Assembly (NCBI GenBank): GCA_003446015.1
Contig: DMBU01000052.1
Location: forward strand, 13,690-77,689
Direction of reading: 5' to 3'
DNA from: Bacteroidales bacterium
Lineage (GTDB): Bacteria > Bacteroidota > Bacteroidia > Bacteroidales > UBA12077
Length of the DNA: 64,000 nucleotides
The position numbers and the translations under genes were made by a program. The stretch's first letter is position 1. The number at the start of each line of letters is the position of its first letter. The notes under the pieces are model-generated. The model saw nothing but the letters and a program-made list of their open reading frames with translations, searched no databases and was not told the origin of the DNA. This document shows positions 9,871 through 18,719 of this stretch, in pieces.

Positions 9871-11130
9871 TTAGTCGGGCTTTGTACTAAATTCAGTGTG
9901 CCCTATTAATCGATCATAATTTCTTCTAAAATCATGGTAGTATACCAATATGGTATATGAATTTTCGGTTATAGCATGATTCCCTTCTATGTAAGTAAAG
10001 TCAGGTTTCCCTTTTTCCATTAACACATATTGATAATTGTAATATCCTTGTTTTAAAAGTAATCTGCATTCGTACGCTTTTTGCTCAAAATTATAATACA
10101 TTTTATTCTCATCGGTAAAATTATAATTTGTTAAGCCACCCCACACATAAATATCTCCGAGTTGCACAGGAACCTGCATTCTCAAAGTAAAATAAACATA
10201 TGAATAATCAGCTTCGGTCGATGGATAATCGCTTCCTGAAACATCAACTTTAAACTGACCGTTAACATCAGGCTTGTAGATATAATCCTGAAAAGTGCGG
10301 TCTGTGTTTTCTAACAAATTGAAATGGTACATATTATCAATAAAGCTAATATTAACAATATTTTCCAGGTAATGGTGAATATCTTTGGTATTAAAATGAT
10401 GAAATTCATTCCCTCCTTTAAATTTTAATTTGGTAAAATTATTAAAAGTAAATTCATTACCTTTAATGACATCTGGCTGAGTTAATTCCAACTGTTCGCA
10501 CCAATTCCTGTTTTTCAGTACCTGAACCTTAAGATTTTGAGCAATATCATAAAACTGATTTTCGAAATAATCAATTTCAATCTCCAACTCCTGATCATTA
10601 TAAAAATAAGATCCCTGATTCATGTTTCTTGAAATAGCTTTAATATCTGTTTTTCGCTCAACAACCATAAATCGTTTAGTAAAAACGATTTTCTCAGGAT
10701 TTGAGCTTTCATAAACCTGTAAAACATAATTTCCTGAAATTATTGGGCGCATATAATCGTTTGGGATCTGCAAACTATAATGAATGTAGTTTACCGTAGT
10801 ATTAAATGAGGATTGATATTCCGTGATCTGATCTTCAAAATAACCATCAATATATTCACTTTGGATTAAACTTGAAGTTGTCCAGTCTGAATTACAATGG
10901 ATTAAAGTATAATTATAGTCTTTTGAATCCGTTCCTAATTCATCAAAACTTAGCGTTAAATGTTTACTGCTACCTAAATCCCAAATTGGGAATGACATTT
11001 CATCATCCGCCAAATACATTAATACCGTTTTTATATTCTGATCAAGGATTTTATTTTGAAAAACTACCTGACAATATCCTGAAAAAACAACAAAAACGTA
11101 AATTGAAAGTATGAATATTTTTCTCATCAT
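9871..11130 (-). CDS. DUF5103 / type IX secretion plug-domain protein
   Basis: A 419-residue exported protein of the Bacteroidota-specific DUF5103 family, whose N-terminal domain is known as the type IX secretion system plug. The first ATG of the signal peptide gives MMRKIFILSIYVFVVFSGYCQ. The family pattern is visible: a first beta domain with FPIWDLGSSKHLTLSFDEL and LIHCNSDW, and IPNDYMRPIISGNY, then a long beta-rich domain ending with DIYVWGGLTNY. In the T9SS the plug closes the SprA channel on the periplasmic side. Whether this paralog is that plug or another family member is not decided by sequence alone. A longer reading frame starts ten codons upstream (11160) but would spoil the signal peptide. 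A TAnnTTTG element ends only four bases before the chosen ATG, so the message may be nearly leaderless. Confidence 0.82.
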   Translation of the reverse strand: MMRKIFILSIYVFVVFSGYCQVVFQNKILDQNIKTVLMYLADDEMSFPIWDLGSSKHLTLSFDELGTDSKDYNYTLIHCNSDWTTSSLIQSEYIDGYFEDQITEYQSSFNTTVNYIHYSLQIPNDYMRPIISGNYVLQVYESSNPEKIVFTKRFMVVERKTDIKAISRNMNQGSYFYNDQELEIEIDYFENQFYDIAQNLKVQVLKNRNWCEQLELTQPDVIKGNEFTFNNFTKLKFKGGNEFHHFNTKDIHHYLENIVNISFIDNMYHFNLLENTDRTFQDYIYKPDVNGQFKVDVSGSDYPSTEADYSYVYFTLRMQVPVQLGDIYVWGGLTNYNFTDENKMYYNFEQKAYECRLLLKQGYYNYQYVLMEKGKPDFTYIEGNHAITENSYTILVYYHDFRRNYDRLIGHTEFSTKPD

Positions 11131-11134
11131 AAAG

Positions 11135-11142
11135 CAAATATA
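11135..11142 (-). promoter_or_regulatory. Candidate -7 element (TATATTTG) for the plug-domain gene
   Basis: The minus strand reads TATATTTG, an exact match to the Bacteroidota -7 consensus TAnnTTTG. It lies four to seven bases before the two possible ATG codons (11130 and 11127). I did not find a convincing TTTG -33 box, so this could be chance in AT-rich DNA. Confidence 0.4.
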
Positions 11143-11259
11143 AACTAAATATCTTCCCATTTTAAACCTTTTATTTATATTAAAATCTAAACTTTAATTT
11201 TCATTTCTTATCTTTAAAGGTCAAAAAGTAAAATATATAATCCCACAAAAAATAAACCT

Positions 11260-13215
11260 ATGAGAAAACTATTTTTTAGCTTAACAACGCTATTTCTAAT
11301 TCAATTAAGTTGCTTCGCAGGTCCGGGCGATTTAATAAAAAATTCAGGAAATTCTGCCGATTACCCAAAAGCAGATTACCTTGTTGTTTTGGATGAAACA
11401 TCTGTTGATGTTCAGGAATCAGGCCTTAGTTATAACACTATTCATAAAATTTACAAAATCTTAACTTATGAGGGTGCAAAGCAACTAAATCATTTAACTT
11501 TTGATTACGATCCACTTTCAGCTTTTATTGAAATTAAAGATGTAACAATTTATCGCAAAAATGGAAATGTAGAAAAATTAGATAAGGATAAATTCTATGA
11601 TTATCCGGCTCCCGCACGAATGATTTACTGGGGTGCACGTAAAAAAATGATTGATCTTGGGAAATTAGAACCCGGCGACGGAATTGAAGTAAACCTGTTT
11701 AAAAAAGGTTTTACCTATGCTTTACTTTATGACGAAAGCCAGCCTGATGATTCGAAATATATTCCTCCAATGCGTGGTCAGTTTTATGATATCATTGAAT
11801 TTTGGTTTGATCAGCCTGTATTAAACAAGATTTATGAAGTAAATCTTCCCAATACAAAAGAACTATATTATAAGTTTTTTCATGGAGAGGTAAACGTTGA
11901 TACCAGAAAAATTGGCGACAAAACCATGTATAAATTTACCAAAAAAGATATCATGCCTCTTCAACGAGAGCGTGGCATGGTTGCTTTATCTGATGTTGCA
12001 CCTAAATTATTGTTAACAACAACGGCCGATTGGGAAGCAAAATCGTTATGGTTTTATGGTGTAAATGAAGATTTTGGAAGCTTCGAGTCGACACCCGAAA
12101 TTGATAAAAAAGTAAAGCAGATACTTATTGGGGCAAAAACGGAAATGGATAGTATTTCGCGATTAAATCATTGGGTTGCAGACAATATAAGATATTCAGG
12201 AATTTCAATGGGCGAAGGAGAAGGTTACACTCTGCATAAAGGAGACATGACTTTTACCGATCGTTGTGGTGTTTGTAAAGACAAAGCAGGGATGTTAATT
12301 ACCTTCCTGAGAGCAGCTGGATTTGAATCTTATCCTGCAATGACCATGGCCGGATCACGAATCGAAAATATTCCTGCCGATCAGTTTAACCATAGTGTAA
12401 CAATAGTAAAATTACATAACGGACAATATAAAATACTTGATCCTACATGGGTTCCTTTCGTGCGTGAAGAATGGTCAAGTTTAGAACAACAACAAAATTA
12501 TTTAATGGGAGTACCAGAAGGAGCCGACTTAATGATTACTCCAATTTCTGAACCTGAAAATCATCCCTTAAAAATTACGGGAAATACAAGCATTCTTGAA
12601 GATGGATCATTGGAAGGAACAATTACTGTGTTTGCCGAAGGCCAGTCTGATGCTGCTCTGCGTGGAATGTTTACACGGAGTTTAAAACCAAATTGGGATC
12701 AGGCATTAGAAGCTGAATTTAGAGTAATATCTGAAGATATTCAAATTCTTGAAATGACATATAGCGATCCTTACGGACATATGGAAGGACCAATGAATAT
12801 TTCAGTGAAATTCAGAATTCCTGATTATGCAATAATTACTGATCAGGAAATTATTTTTACTCCAATTGTTGCATCAAATATTTTTATGCGTGCTCAGGCT
12901 CATTTGTACACAAATACGGATAGTGAAGAAAAAATGTATCCTTTCAGGGATCGTTGCAGTCGTTTGGTTGAATTAAACGAAACCATAACATTACCAGTAA
13001 TAAGTGCCGCCATTTATTTTCCTAAAGAAAATGATATTGATGGAACGGCAGCTTCGTTCAGTGGAAATTATAAAATTGAAAATAATCAATTGTTATTATC
13101 TGAAACAATCGTAATTAAAAAACGATTGTTTGAAACTGAAGAATGGAGTAATTACAGATCTGTAATTAAAGCACAGCAAAAATTTGCTGACGAAAAAGTT
13201 ATTTTATCAAGATAA
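11260..13215 (+). CDS. Exported DUF3857 and transglutaminase-domain protein
   Basis: A 651-residue exported protein with signal peptide MRKLFFSLTTLFLIQLSCFA. Residues about 30-250 match DUF3857, an all-beta domain usually placed before a transglutaminase-like domain in Bacteroidota. The transglutaminase-like core has a complete Cys-His-Asp triad: Cys339 in CGVCKDKAG, His378 in FNHSV and Asp394 in ILDPTW. A DUF3858-like beta domain probably follows. The cellular role of the family is not known to me. Active members could cleave or cross-link amide bonds in the periplasm. The next gene starts 20 bases downstream and encodes a diverged paralog, so the pair is probably one operon. Confidence 0.88.
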   Translation: MRKLFFSLTTLFLIQLSCFAGPGDLIKNSGNSADYPKADYLVVLDETSVDVQESGLSYNTIHKIYKILTYEGAKQLNHLTFDYDPLSAFIEIKDVTIYRKNGNVEKLDKDKFYDYPAPARMIYWGARKKMIDLGKLEPGDGIEVNLFKKGFTYALLYDESQPDDSKYIPPMRGQFYDIIEFWFDQPVLNKIYEVNLPNTKELYYKFFHGEVNVDTRKIGDKTMYKFTKKDIMPLQRERGMVALSDVAPKLLLTTTADWEAKSLWFYGVNEDFGSFESTPEIDKKVKQILIGAKTEMDSISRLNHWVADNIRYSGISMGEGEGYTLHKGDMTFTDRCGVCKDKAGMLITFLRAAGFESYPAMTMAGSRIENIPADQFNHSVTIVKLHNGQYKILDPTWVPFVREEWSSLEQQQNYLMGVPEGADLMITPISEPENHPLKITGNTSILEDGSLEGTITVFAEGQSDAALRGMFTRSLKPNWDQALEAEFRVISEDIQILEMTYSDPYGHMEGPMNISVKFRIPDYAIITDQEIIFTPIVASNIFMRAQAHLYTNTDSEEKMYPFRDRCSRLVELNETITLPVISAAIYFPKENDIDGTAASFSGNYKIENNQLLLSETIVIKKRLFETEEWSNYRSVIKAQQKFADEKVILSR

Positions 13216-13235
13216 AAATATTAAACAGAAATATC

Positions 13236-15062
13236 ATGAAATATATAAATATAATCAGCCTAATCATCATAACACTCATTGTTAGCTCTTGTAGTAATAA
13301 TGAGCTAGAAAAGGATAATGATGCTGTATATAAGTCGATCAAAAAAATATATACGCTAAATAACGATGGATCTATAGACTATCAATATCAGCATGAATTG
13401 AAATATATTACTCATTTATCTTTTAACAGACTCTTTGGTGAGTCATTTATTGTATACAATCCAGAACAACAAGAACTAAAAATTAATAAAGCAGAAACGA
13501 AGATGGTTGATGGTAAAATTGTTCCATCACCGGAAAATGCTTTTAACGAAGTGTTGCCGCATTTTGCAGATGGAGCACCGGCATATAATCATTTTAGAGA
13601 AATGGTTGTTACACACACAGGTTTAGAAACCGGATGTACTGTAAATTTTGATTATGAGTTAAAGTCAAAATCCGGCTATATGCCATACTTTTCTGAAAAT
13701 ATTATTCTGCAAGAAATTGTTCCTGTGGAGAATCTGGAGATTATTGTAAATGTTCCCGAAAATGCTGAATTAAACTTTAAACTTGTAAATATTGAAACCG
13801 AAGCTGTTGTTACAAAAAAAGAAGGATTCACGCAATACAAATGGAAATTCAAGAATCTGGGAAGTGAGAAATTTGAAGCAAATCAAGCACATGACCAATC
13901 CTTTTTACCAAGATTAATAGTTAGTTCGGTATCGTTGAATGATGCTCTCTCAAATGTTTATTCAGCAGATGACTTAACACTTACCGACGATATTAAAAAT
14001 CAGCTTAGAGAAAGAATTTTTGGAATTAAAAAGGGAATAAACATTATTGGAGAATTGCAAAGACTTGTTGGAAAAGAATTAAACAATATGGATATTCCGC
14101 TTGAATATTCTTCTTACTCAATAAGACCCTTGAATGAGGTTTGGAGCTCGAACAGCGGAACCAATGTTGAGAAGATATTTCTTTTGAACGAATTTATAAA
14201 ATATCTGGGTTTTGAAAGCAAGATAATTATGGCTATCCCTCCATCCTTTTATGACAAGAATGTTGGATGTTTAAAGGATCTTGGGCATTTTTATATTCAG
14301 CTTAATGTTGATGGAGAAGATTTAATCATCTCAACAAATCCTGATCAGTCCAACAATTTAGCTTTCGAACTTAAAAAAGCTGGCATTTTGGATTTGGAAG
14401 GTAATTCAGTTAATCTTCCTGATTTTGTGTACGATCTTGAGTCATATATTTCAACTAGTGGGAATTTACAGATTGATGAGTCGGGTAATCTGACAGGTAA
14501 AGTAACCCTAAAAGTTCAGGGGGTTAAAAATCCATACTTAAATTATCTAAAAGATATGGAGAATGCAAAAGAAATAGCAAGCTCCATGTTTTCTGCAAAA
14601 GCAATTACTGATTTTAAGGTAATTCAGTTTGATAATTTAAAAAGCGAACTTGAGGCCCAAATTGAAAAAAAAGAAATATGGAAAAATCAGGGTGATTATT
14701 ATTTTGTAACTGTTCCTTCTTCAGATTATGGAATAAAAGGTGAACATATCCGGACCTTATTAAATGAAAGACAGACTCCATTTAAATTATCATCTCCAAT
14801 AAATGAATCCTATGGTTTTGATATTTCAGTTCCAGAAGGTTTCAGTTTTATTACTCCGATTAAAGAAGAATTGAGCAATGAAATAGGCTCTGTGATTATA
14901 GAAACCAGTTTTGCAGATCATAGTATTCACATTGTAAAATCACTAAAAATTAATAAAGAAGAAATAAGTTCTGCCGAATACAGCAGTTTTAAAAAGCTTT
15001 TAGATATTTGGAATAAGAAAACGTATAATGAGATAATTTTAAAGAAAAATGTAGTTGAGTAA
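13236..15062 (+). CDS. DUF3857-type lipoprotein with degenerate transglutaminase fold
   Basis: A 608-residue lipoprotein. The signal ends in the lipobox VSSC, with Cys19 as the lipidation site, so it is anchored to a membrane. The layout follows its upstream neighbour: a DUF3857-like N-terminal half, then a transglutaminase-like segment. There, GTNVEKIFLLNEFIKYLGFE aligns with GVCKDKAGMLITFLRAAGFE of the neighbour. The catalytic Cys is replaced by Asn310, while the His (LGHFYIQL) and an Asp (STNPDQ) persist. It is therefore probably a non-catalytic partner or a binding domain. Weak similarity over the rest makes the domain limits approximate. Transcription ends at the hairpin at 15094. Confidence 0.75.
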   Translation: MKYINIISLIIITLIVSSCSNNELEKDNDAVYKSIKKIYTLNNDGSIDYQYQHELKYITHLSFNRLFGESFIVYNPEQQELKINKAETKMVDGKIVPSPENAFNEVLPHFADGAPAYNHFREMVVTHTGLETGCTVNFDYELKSKSGYMPYFSENIILQEIVPVENLEIIVNVPENAELNFKLVNIETEAVVTKKEGFTQYKWKFKNLGSEKFEANQAHDQSFLPRLIVSSVSLNDALSNVYSADDLTLTDDIKNQLRERIFGIKKGINIIGELQRLVGKELNNMDIPLEYSSYSIRPLNEVWSSNSGTNVEKIFLLNEFIKYLGFESKIIMAIPPSFYDKNVGCLKDLGHFYIQLNVDGEDLIISTNPDQSNNLAFELKKAGILDLEGNSVNLPDFVYDLESYISTSGNLQIDESGNLTGKVTLKVQGVKNPYLNYLKDMENAKEIASSMFSAKAITDFKVIQFDNLKSELEAQIEKKEIWKNQGDYYFVTVPSSDYGIKGEHIRTLLNERQTPFKLSSPINESYGFDISVPEGFSFITPIKEELSNEIGSVIIETSFADHSIHIVKSLKINKEEISSAEYSSFKKLLDIWNKKTYNEIILKKNVVE

Positions 15063-15093
15063 TTATTTTAATAACTAGCTAAGAAAATAATAA

Positions 15094-15135
15094 AGTTGTT
15101 CATGCTTCGATAAACTCAGCATGAACAACTTTTTA
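15094..15135. terminator. Bidirectional terminator between convergent genes
   Basis: A perfect 13-bp stem, AGTTGTTCATGCT at 15094-15106 and AGCATGAACAACT at 15118-15130, is followed by TTTTT and preceded by AAA. It can end transcripts from both sides: the DUF3857 lipoprotein gene and the dihydroorotate dehydrogenase-like gene. Its loop contains TTCGATAAACTC, a diverged version of the repeat just downstream. Confidence 0.85.
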
Positions 15136-15146
15136 TTAATTATAGG

Positions 15147-15170
15147 TCACACTGAGCTTGTCGAAGTGTG
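15147..15170. repeat. CACTGAGCTTGTCGAAGTG intergenic repeat
   Basis: CACACT-gagcttgtcga-AGTGTG forms a short hairpin. Its reverse complement, CTTCGACAAGCTCAGTG, is a motif I recall as widespread in bacterial intergenic DNA. The terminator 40 bases to the left contains the related CTTCGATAAACTCAGCATGA in the opposite orientation, so two diverged copies form an inverted pair. Confidence 0.55.
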
Positions 15171-15187
15171 TTCCTTTTTAAAAATTC

Positions 15188-16177
15188 TTACTCTTTTTCA
15201 TAGCTACTAAAGTACCTCATAAACTGAGCACGTTCATAAATCATTGGTTTTTCAATCCTCTTTAAACTAAGTTTTCCAATAACCTCATCCAATGATGTGT
15301 ATCCTTTTCCCACCATCCAACTTTCCATTTGCTGTAACATTAAACCAATATGTTTAGCCGAATTTTTGTAAAGTGTTGAAGCAACTTGCACTGCTTTTGC
15401 CCCTACCATAAGGTTTTTTAATACATCGTATCCATCAACAATTCCGGTTGAGGCGGCTAAATCACAATTTACTTTATCAGAAAGTATCCCAATCCAGCGC
15501 AAGCACATAGCATTTTCTTCTGGCAAACTAAAAATTCGTGATGAAACAATTTCCTCTTTATCCAAATCAACATCGGGACTATAAAATCTGTTAAACAAAA
15601 CCATTGCAGAAATATCTTCATGCGACATTTTTATGAAACTATCGGCCATTCCGGAAAAATACGAGCTTAGTTTAATTGCAATTGGGAGGCCTGTGTTTTT
15701 TCGCACAGCCCGGATAATATCAAAATAAATTTCTTCAATTTCCTGACCTGAAAATTTCTGATCACCAGGTAAAATAAACATATTCAATTCAAGAGCATCA
15801 GCTCCGGCAGACTCAATTCGCTCTGCAAAATCAACCCATTTCCCAACTGTAAAACTATTCAAACTTGCTATAACAGGAATTTTAACCTGCTGCTTAGACT
15901 GCTCAATAAGTTTTAAATAATTATCGAGATGATGTTTTCGTGTGTAGTAAGAAATATAATCATCAGCATCGCCATAATTATTATAAATATTTGATTCCGT
16001 TACATTATCTATTTCCATCAATATCTGTTCTTCGAACAATGATTTCAAAACCACGGCTCCCACTCCATTTATTTCCAGATTTTTAACTTTATCTGCAGTA
16101 TCAGTCAATCCTGAACTAGCCGCAATGATTGGATTTTTAAGTTTAAAACCCATGTAATTTGTTGAAAGATCTGCCAT
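15188..16177 (-). CDS. Dihydroorotate dehydrogenase-like flavoprotein
   Basis: A 329-residue FMN-dependent TIM-barrel protein of the PyrD superfamily. Visible family features are the N-terminal NPIIAASSGLT, a Lys in VVLKSLFEEQ, the KLSS segment near residue 172 and the C-terminal phosphate-binding region (AASTGIVDGYDVL, GAKAVQVASTLYKN). It belongs to the subgroup annotated as dihydroorotate dehydrogenase-like and may not make orotate. No pyr gene is nearby, and its neighbour upstream encodes a ferritin-like protein behind a terminator. Related proteins often use ferredoxin or pyridine nucleotide partners, but here the electron partner is unknown. The gene stands alone between two hairpin terminators. 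Confidence 0.8.
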   Translation of the reverse strand: MADLSTNYMGFKLKNPIIAASSGLTDTADKVKNLEINGVGAVVLKSLFEEQILMEIDNVTESNIYNNYGDADDYISYYTRKHHLDNYLKLIEQSKQQVKIPVIASLNSFTVGKWVDFAERIESAGADALELNMFILPGDQKFSGQEIEEIYFDIIRAVRKNTGLPIAIKLSSYFSGMADSFIKMSHEDISAMVLFNRFYSPDVDLDKEEIVSSRIFSLPEENAMCLRWIGILSDKVNCDLAASTGIVDGYDVLKNLMVGAKAVQVASTLYKNSAKHIGLMLQQMESWMVGKGYTSLDEVIGKLSLKRIEKPMIYERAQFMRYFSSYEKE

Positions 16178-16250
16178 AATTCGATTTGTTTAAATTTCTA
16201 TTATTATCATGTAACAAATTATTTGAAATAAATGTTTTAAACAAAGCAAT

Positions 16251-16280
16251 AATAAAGCCCGACAAACGTCCGGCTTTATT
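16251..16280. terminator. Terminator after the ferritin-like gene
   Basis: AATAAAGCC at 16251-16259 pairs with GGCTTTATT at 16272-16280. One mismatch and three further pairs close an AAAC loop. T-rich sequence follows on both strands. It lies just past the stop of the minus-strand ferritin-like gene and upstream of the dehydrogenase-like gene, so it separates the two. Confidence 0.75.
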
Positions 16281-16297
16281 TTTGTAATTAAGTGAAT

Positions 16298-16756
16298 TTA
16301 ATTATCCCTAAGAATATATTCGTCGTATTCGATTTCGAATCGAAGTTTGTGTTTTGCTTCTTCCTGAGCTAATCCCAAAAAGATCTCCTTTATATTTTGG
16401 TCAGTTATTTTTTGAGCCAGGTCGGTATAAAGTTTAAATGCTTTCTTTTCCTTTTTCATTGCAATGGTTAATAAATCTTGATAGGTCATGTCGGGTTTAG
16501 TCTGAATATCGACAGTATAATCTGCCATTTTCATATCTAATACTGATTCTGCGGTCAATCCGGTTTTTTCAGTATCAACTACGATTTTGCTTAATTTAGT
16601 TTTATGTCCAAGTTCTTCGGCTGCAAATTGTTCCAGAATTACTTTCAATTCATTAAACTTTACTAATCCGGCTAATTCAATATAGAAATCATGTGCTTCT
16701 TGCTCCGATTGGATTGCGAAATTTATAATCTCCTGAGGTGAATTAAAATTTTCCAT
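16298..16756 (-). CDS. Ferritin-like / rubrerythrin-type diiron protein
   Basis: A 152-residue all-alpha protein with two ferritin-like half-sites. The first is Glu20 in EQEAHDFY and EELGHK with Glu48 and His51. The second is Glu103 in KKEKKAFKLY and QEEAKHK with Glu133 and His136. This ligand set fits a diiron carboxylate centre. There is no C-terminal rubredoxin domain with CxxC pairs, so it is a short, erythrin-like member of the family. Probable roles are peroxide reduction or iron handling in the cytoplasm under low oxygen. It lies downstream of the Mrp/Nuo-type operon on the same strand, across a 187-base gap with an inverted repeat. It may be transcribed separately. Confidence 0.85.
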   Translation of the reverse strand: MENFNSPQEIINFAIQSEQEAHDFYIELAGLVKFNELKVILEQFAAEELGHKTKLSKIVVDTEKTGLTAESVLDMKMADYTVDIQTKPDMTYQDLLTIAMKKEKKAFKLYTDLAQKITDQNIKEIFLGLAQEEAKHKLRFEIEYDEYILRDN

Positions 16757-16812
16757 GATGTATGATATTAATATCTCTTTACTTTTTTATAATCTTTCAC
16801 TTATCATTAATA

Positions 16813-16895
16813 AGATTTTTGGAATATTGGAATACTGGATTAATGTAAAGTTAATAAGTGAAAAACCATTATTCCAATAATCCAATATTCCATTT
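16813..16895. repeat. Large imperfect inverted repeat (GGAATATTGGAAT type)
   Basis: TGGAATATTGGA at 16820-16831 is the exact reverse complement of TCCAATATTCCA at 16881-16892. Flanking sequence (TTCACTTATcATTAA and TTAATAAGTGAAA) forms a second, nested partial match. The whole gap between the ferritin-like gene and the large operon is this structure. It resembles a small non-autonomous repeat and could also serve as a processing or termination site for the operon end. Confidence 0.55.
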
Positions 16896-16943
16896 CCAAA
16901 TTATATATTTGCTTAAATTATCCTAATTTATTTACAATACAAA

Positions 16944-18719
16944 CTATACCAGCAACATTCGCTCGATTGCATCAGCAGCTCTGTGTCCATCGGCAATTGC
17001 ACTTATTGCATCAGCAGTTTTATTAACTGCATCGCCACCTGCATATACTTTATCAAGTGTTGTTTTATTATTATTGTCAACAAGCATTCGTCCCCTGTTT
17101 GTTTCGATTTTATCCAAATATTCCTGTGGTAAAAATCCATAATCAGCTTCTTGTCCAATTGCACCAATTAAAGTGTCAATTTCAAGAACTTGCTCGCTTC
17201 CTTCAATTGGGACAGGTTTTGGTCTTCCTCCTTTTTCGTCAGGAACCATTTCTGCCATTAAATACTGAATTGATTTCACTTTACCACCTTCACCAATAAT
17301 TTCAACAGGAATTGTTTGCGGAATTATTTGTACTCCTTCTTCGTAAGCTCCATGAATTTCTTCAGAATCAGCAGGCATGTCTTCAACACGTCTTCTATAA
17401 AGCATATAAACTTCAGCTCCTAGTCGGCGTGCAACACGGGCTGCATCCATGGCAACATTTCCGCCTCCAACAATGGCCACTTTTTTTCCAATATCAACTT
17501 TCTTTCCCTTATTAATATCATCCAGAAAACTAATTGCTTGTAATGCTCCCTTTTGTTCTTCTCCTTTAATATTGATTTTGTATGGTTTTTCAAATCCAAT
17601 ACCTACAAAAACAGCATCATGTTTTTTATAAATTTCATCAAAACTAATATCTTCTCCCACTCGAGTTTCATAAACGAACTTAACTCCTATTTCTTCTAAA
17701 AATCCTATTTCGGATTCAAGCATATTCATTGGTAATCGGTATTTTGGAATTCCATACATGGTCATTCCTCCACCTTTCGATTTTGCTTCATAAATGGTAA
17801 CTTCAAATCCACGAATTCTTAAATAATATGCAGCCGATAATCCTGAAGGACCGGCACCAATAATTCCAACTTTCTTACCATTTTCTTCTATTGAAGTTAT
17901 CCCTAATATTCGTTTATATTCTTCGAACGGAACCTGATCGGCAATATATCGTTTTAACCAACGAATTGCCAGAGGATCGCCTGAATGGCCAACAGCACAT
18001 ACTTCTTCGCAACGATGTGTACAAACACGACCACAGATTTCCGGTAATGGATTGGTTTCATATAATAAACGTAATCCTTCTTCCATATCTCCTTCGCGGA
18101 CCGCCCTGATATAACCCGGGATATCCATGTGTGCAGGACAAGTAGCAACACACAATCCACATTCTGTGCAACGATCAGCTTCTTTTTCTGCCTGAGCTCT
18201 TGAATAACCCCGAACAATTTCAAGAAATGTACCTTCACGTTCGGAAGGTTCCATTTCTTCCATATCCATTCGCTCGGTTGGGATTAAAGTATAATCGGGT
18301 TTTTTCCAACCCAAATCGTTGTTATCCCATTCCTTTTTATCAACACCCGGAATATATCTAAAATCTTCGGGATCGTTACTAACCCAGGTATATTCATTCG
18401 ACATAGTTAACGAACCGGTTGTACAAACATCAACACAAAGTGCGCACCAGCAGCAACGTCCATAATCAACCAATGGACGTAATCCGCTATCACCATTTTT
18501 TGTATCAACATTGGCCACAGCAACTAAATCAATTGCTTCGTTTTCGCAAATGGTTTCGCATGTTCCACATCCGATACATTTTTCGATATCGTTTTTATGA
18601 AAGCCTCTATATCGTGGTGCCCCCGGACGCTCAGTTAAAGGATCTTTTATAGTAACCGGTTCTTTTAATAAATTGCGCCAGGCGCTAAATGGGGATAATA
18701 TATCTTTAAGGTTCATCAT
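16944..18719 (-). CDS. NuoI-like 2x[4Fe-4S] domain fused to GltD/NfnB-like NAD(P)H-FAD oxidoreductase
   Basis: A 591-residue fusion that ends the large operon. Residues 1-110 are NuoI/MbhN-like: an amphipathic start (ILSPFSAWRNLLKEP), the RYRG motif, then two ferredoxin motifs at Cys48, 51, 54, 58 and Cys89, 92, 95, 99. Residues about 160-591 match the small subunit of glutamate synthase (GltD) and NfnB. This part has an N-terminal cysteine-rich domain (Cys184, 187, 190, 194 and Cys229, 233, 237, 241), an FAD Rossmann motif GAGPSG (288-293), YGIPKYRLP, and a second Rossmann motif VGGGNVAMD followed by YRRRVEDMPA, which usually favours NADPH. No GltB partner is nearby. I infer that it delivers electrons between NAD(P)H (and perhaps ferredoxin) and the membrane complex. 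Normally NuoI and GltD are separate proteins. Confidence 0.88.
   Translation of the reverse strand: MMNLKDILSPFSAWRNLLKEPVTIKDPLTERPGAPRYRGFHKNDIEKCIGCGTCETICENEAIDLVAVANVDTKNGDSGLRPLVDYGRCCWCALCVDVCTTGSLTMSNEYTWVSNDPEDFRYIPGVDKKEWDNNDLGWKKPDYTLIPTERMDMEEMEPSEREGTFLEIVRGYSRAQAEKEADRCTECGLCVATCPAHMDIPGYIRAVREGDMEEGLRLLYETNPLPEICGRVCTHRCEEVCAVGHSGDPLAIRWLKRYIADQVPFEEYKRILGITSIEENGKKVGIIGAGPSGLSAAYYLRIRGFEVTIYEAKSKGGGMTMYGIPKYRLPMNMLESEIGFLEEIGVKFVYETRVGEDISFDEIYKKHDAVFVGIGFEKPYKINIKGEEQKGALQAISFLDDINKGKKVDIGKKVAIVGGGNVAMDAARVARRLGAEVYMLYRRRVEDMPADSEEIHGAYEEGVQIIPQTIPVEIIGEGGKVKSIQYLMAEMVPDEKGGRPKPVPIEGSEQVLEIDTLIGAIGQEADYGFLPQEYLDKIETNRGRMLVDNNNKTTLDKVYAGGDAVNKTADAISAIADGHRAADAIERMLLV

Noticed and set aside
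16944..18719. Glutamate synthase small subunit (gltD)
   Set aside because: The GltD-like half is clear, but no gltB is nearby, a NuoI domain is fused in front, and the gene is part of the membrane complex operon.
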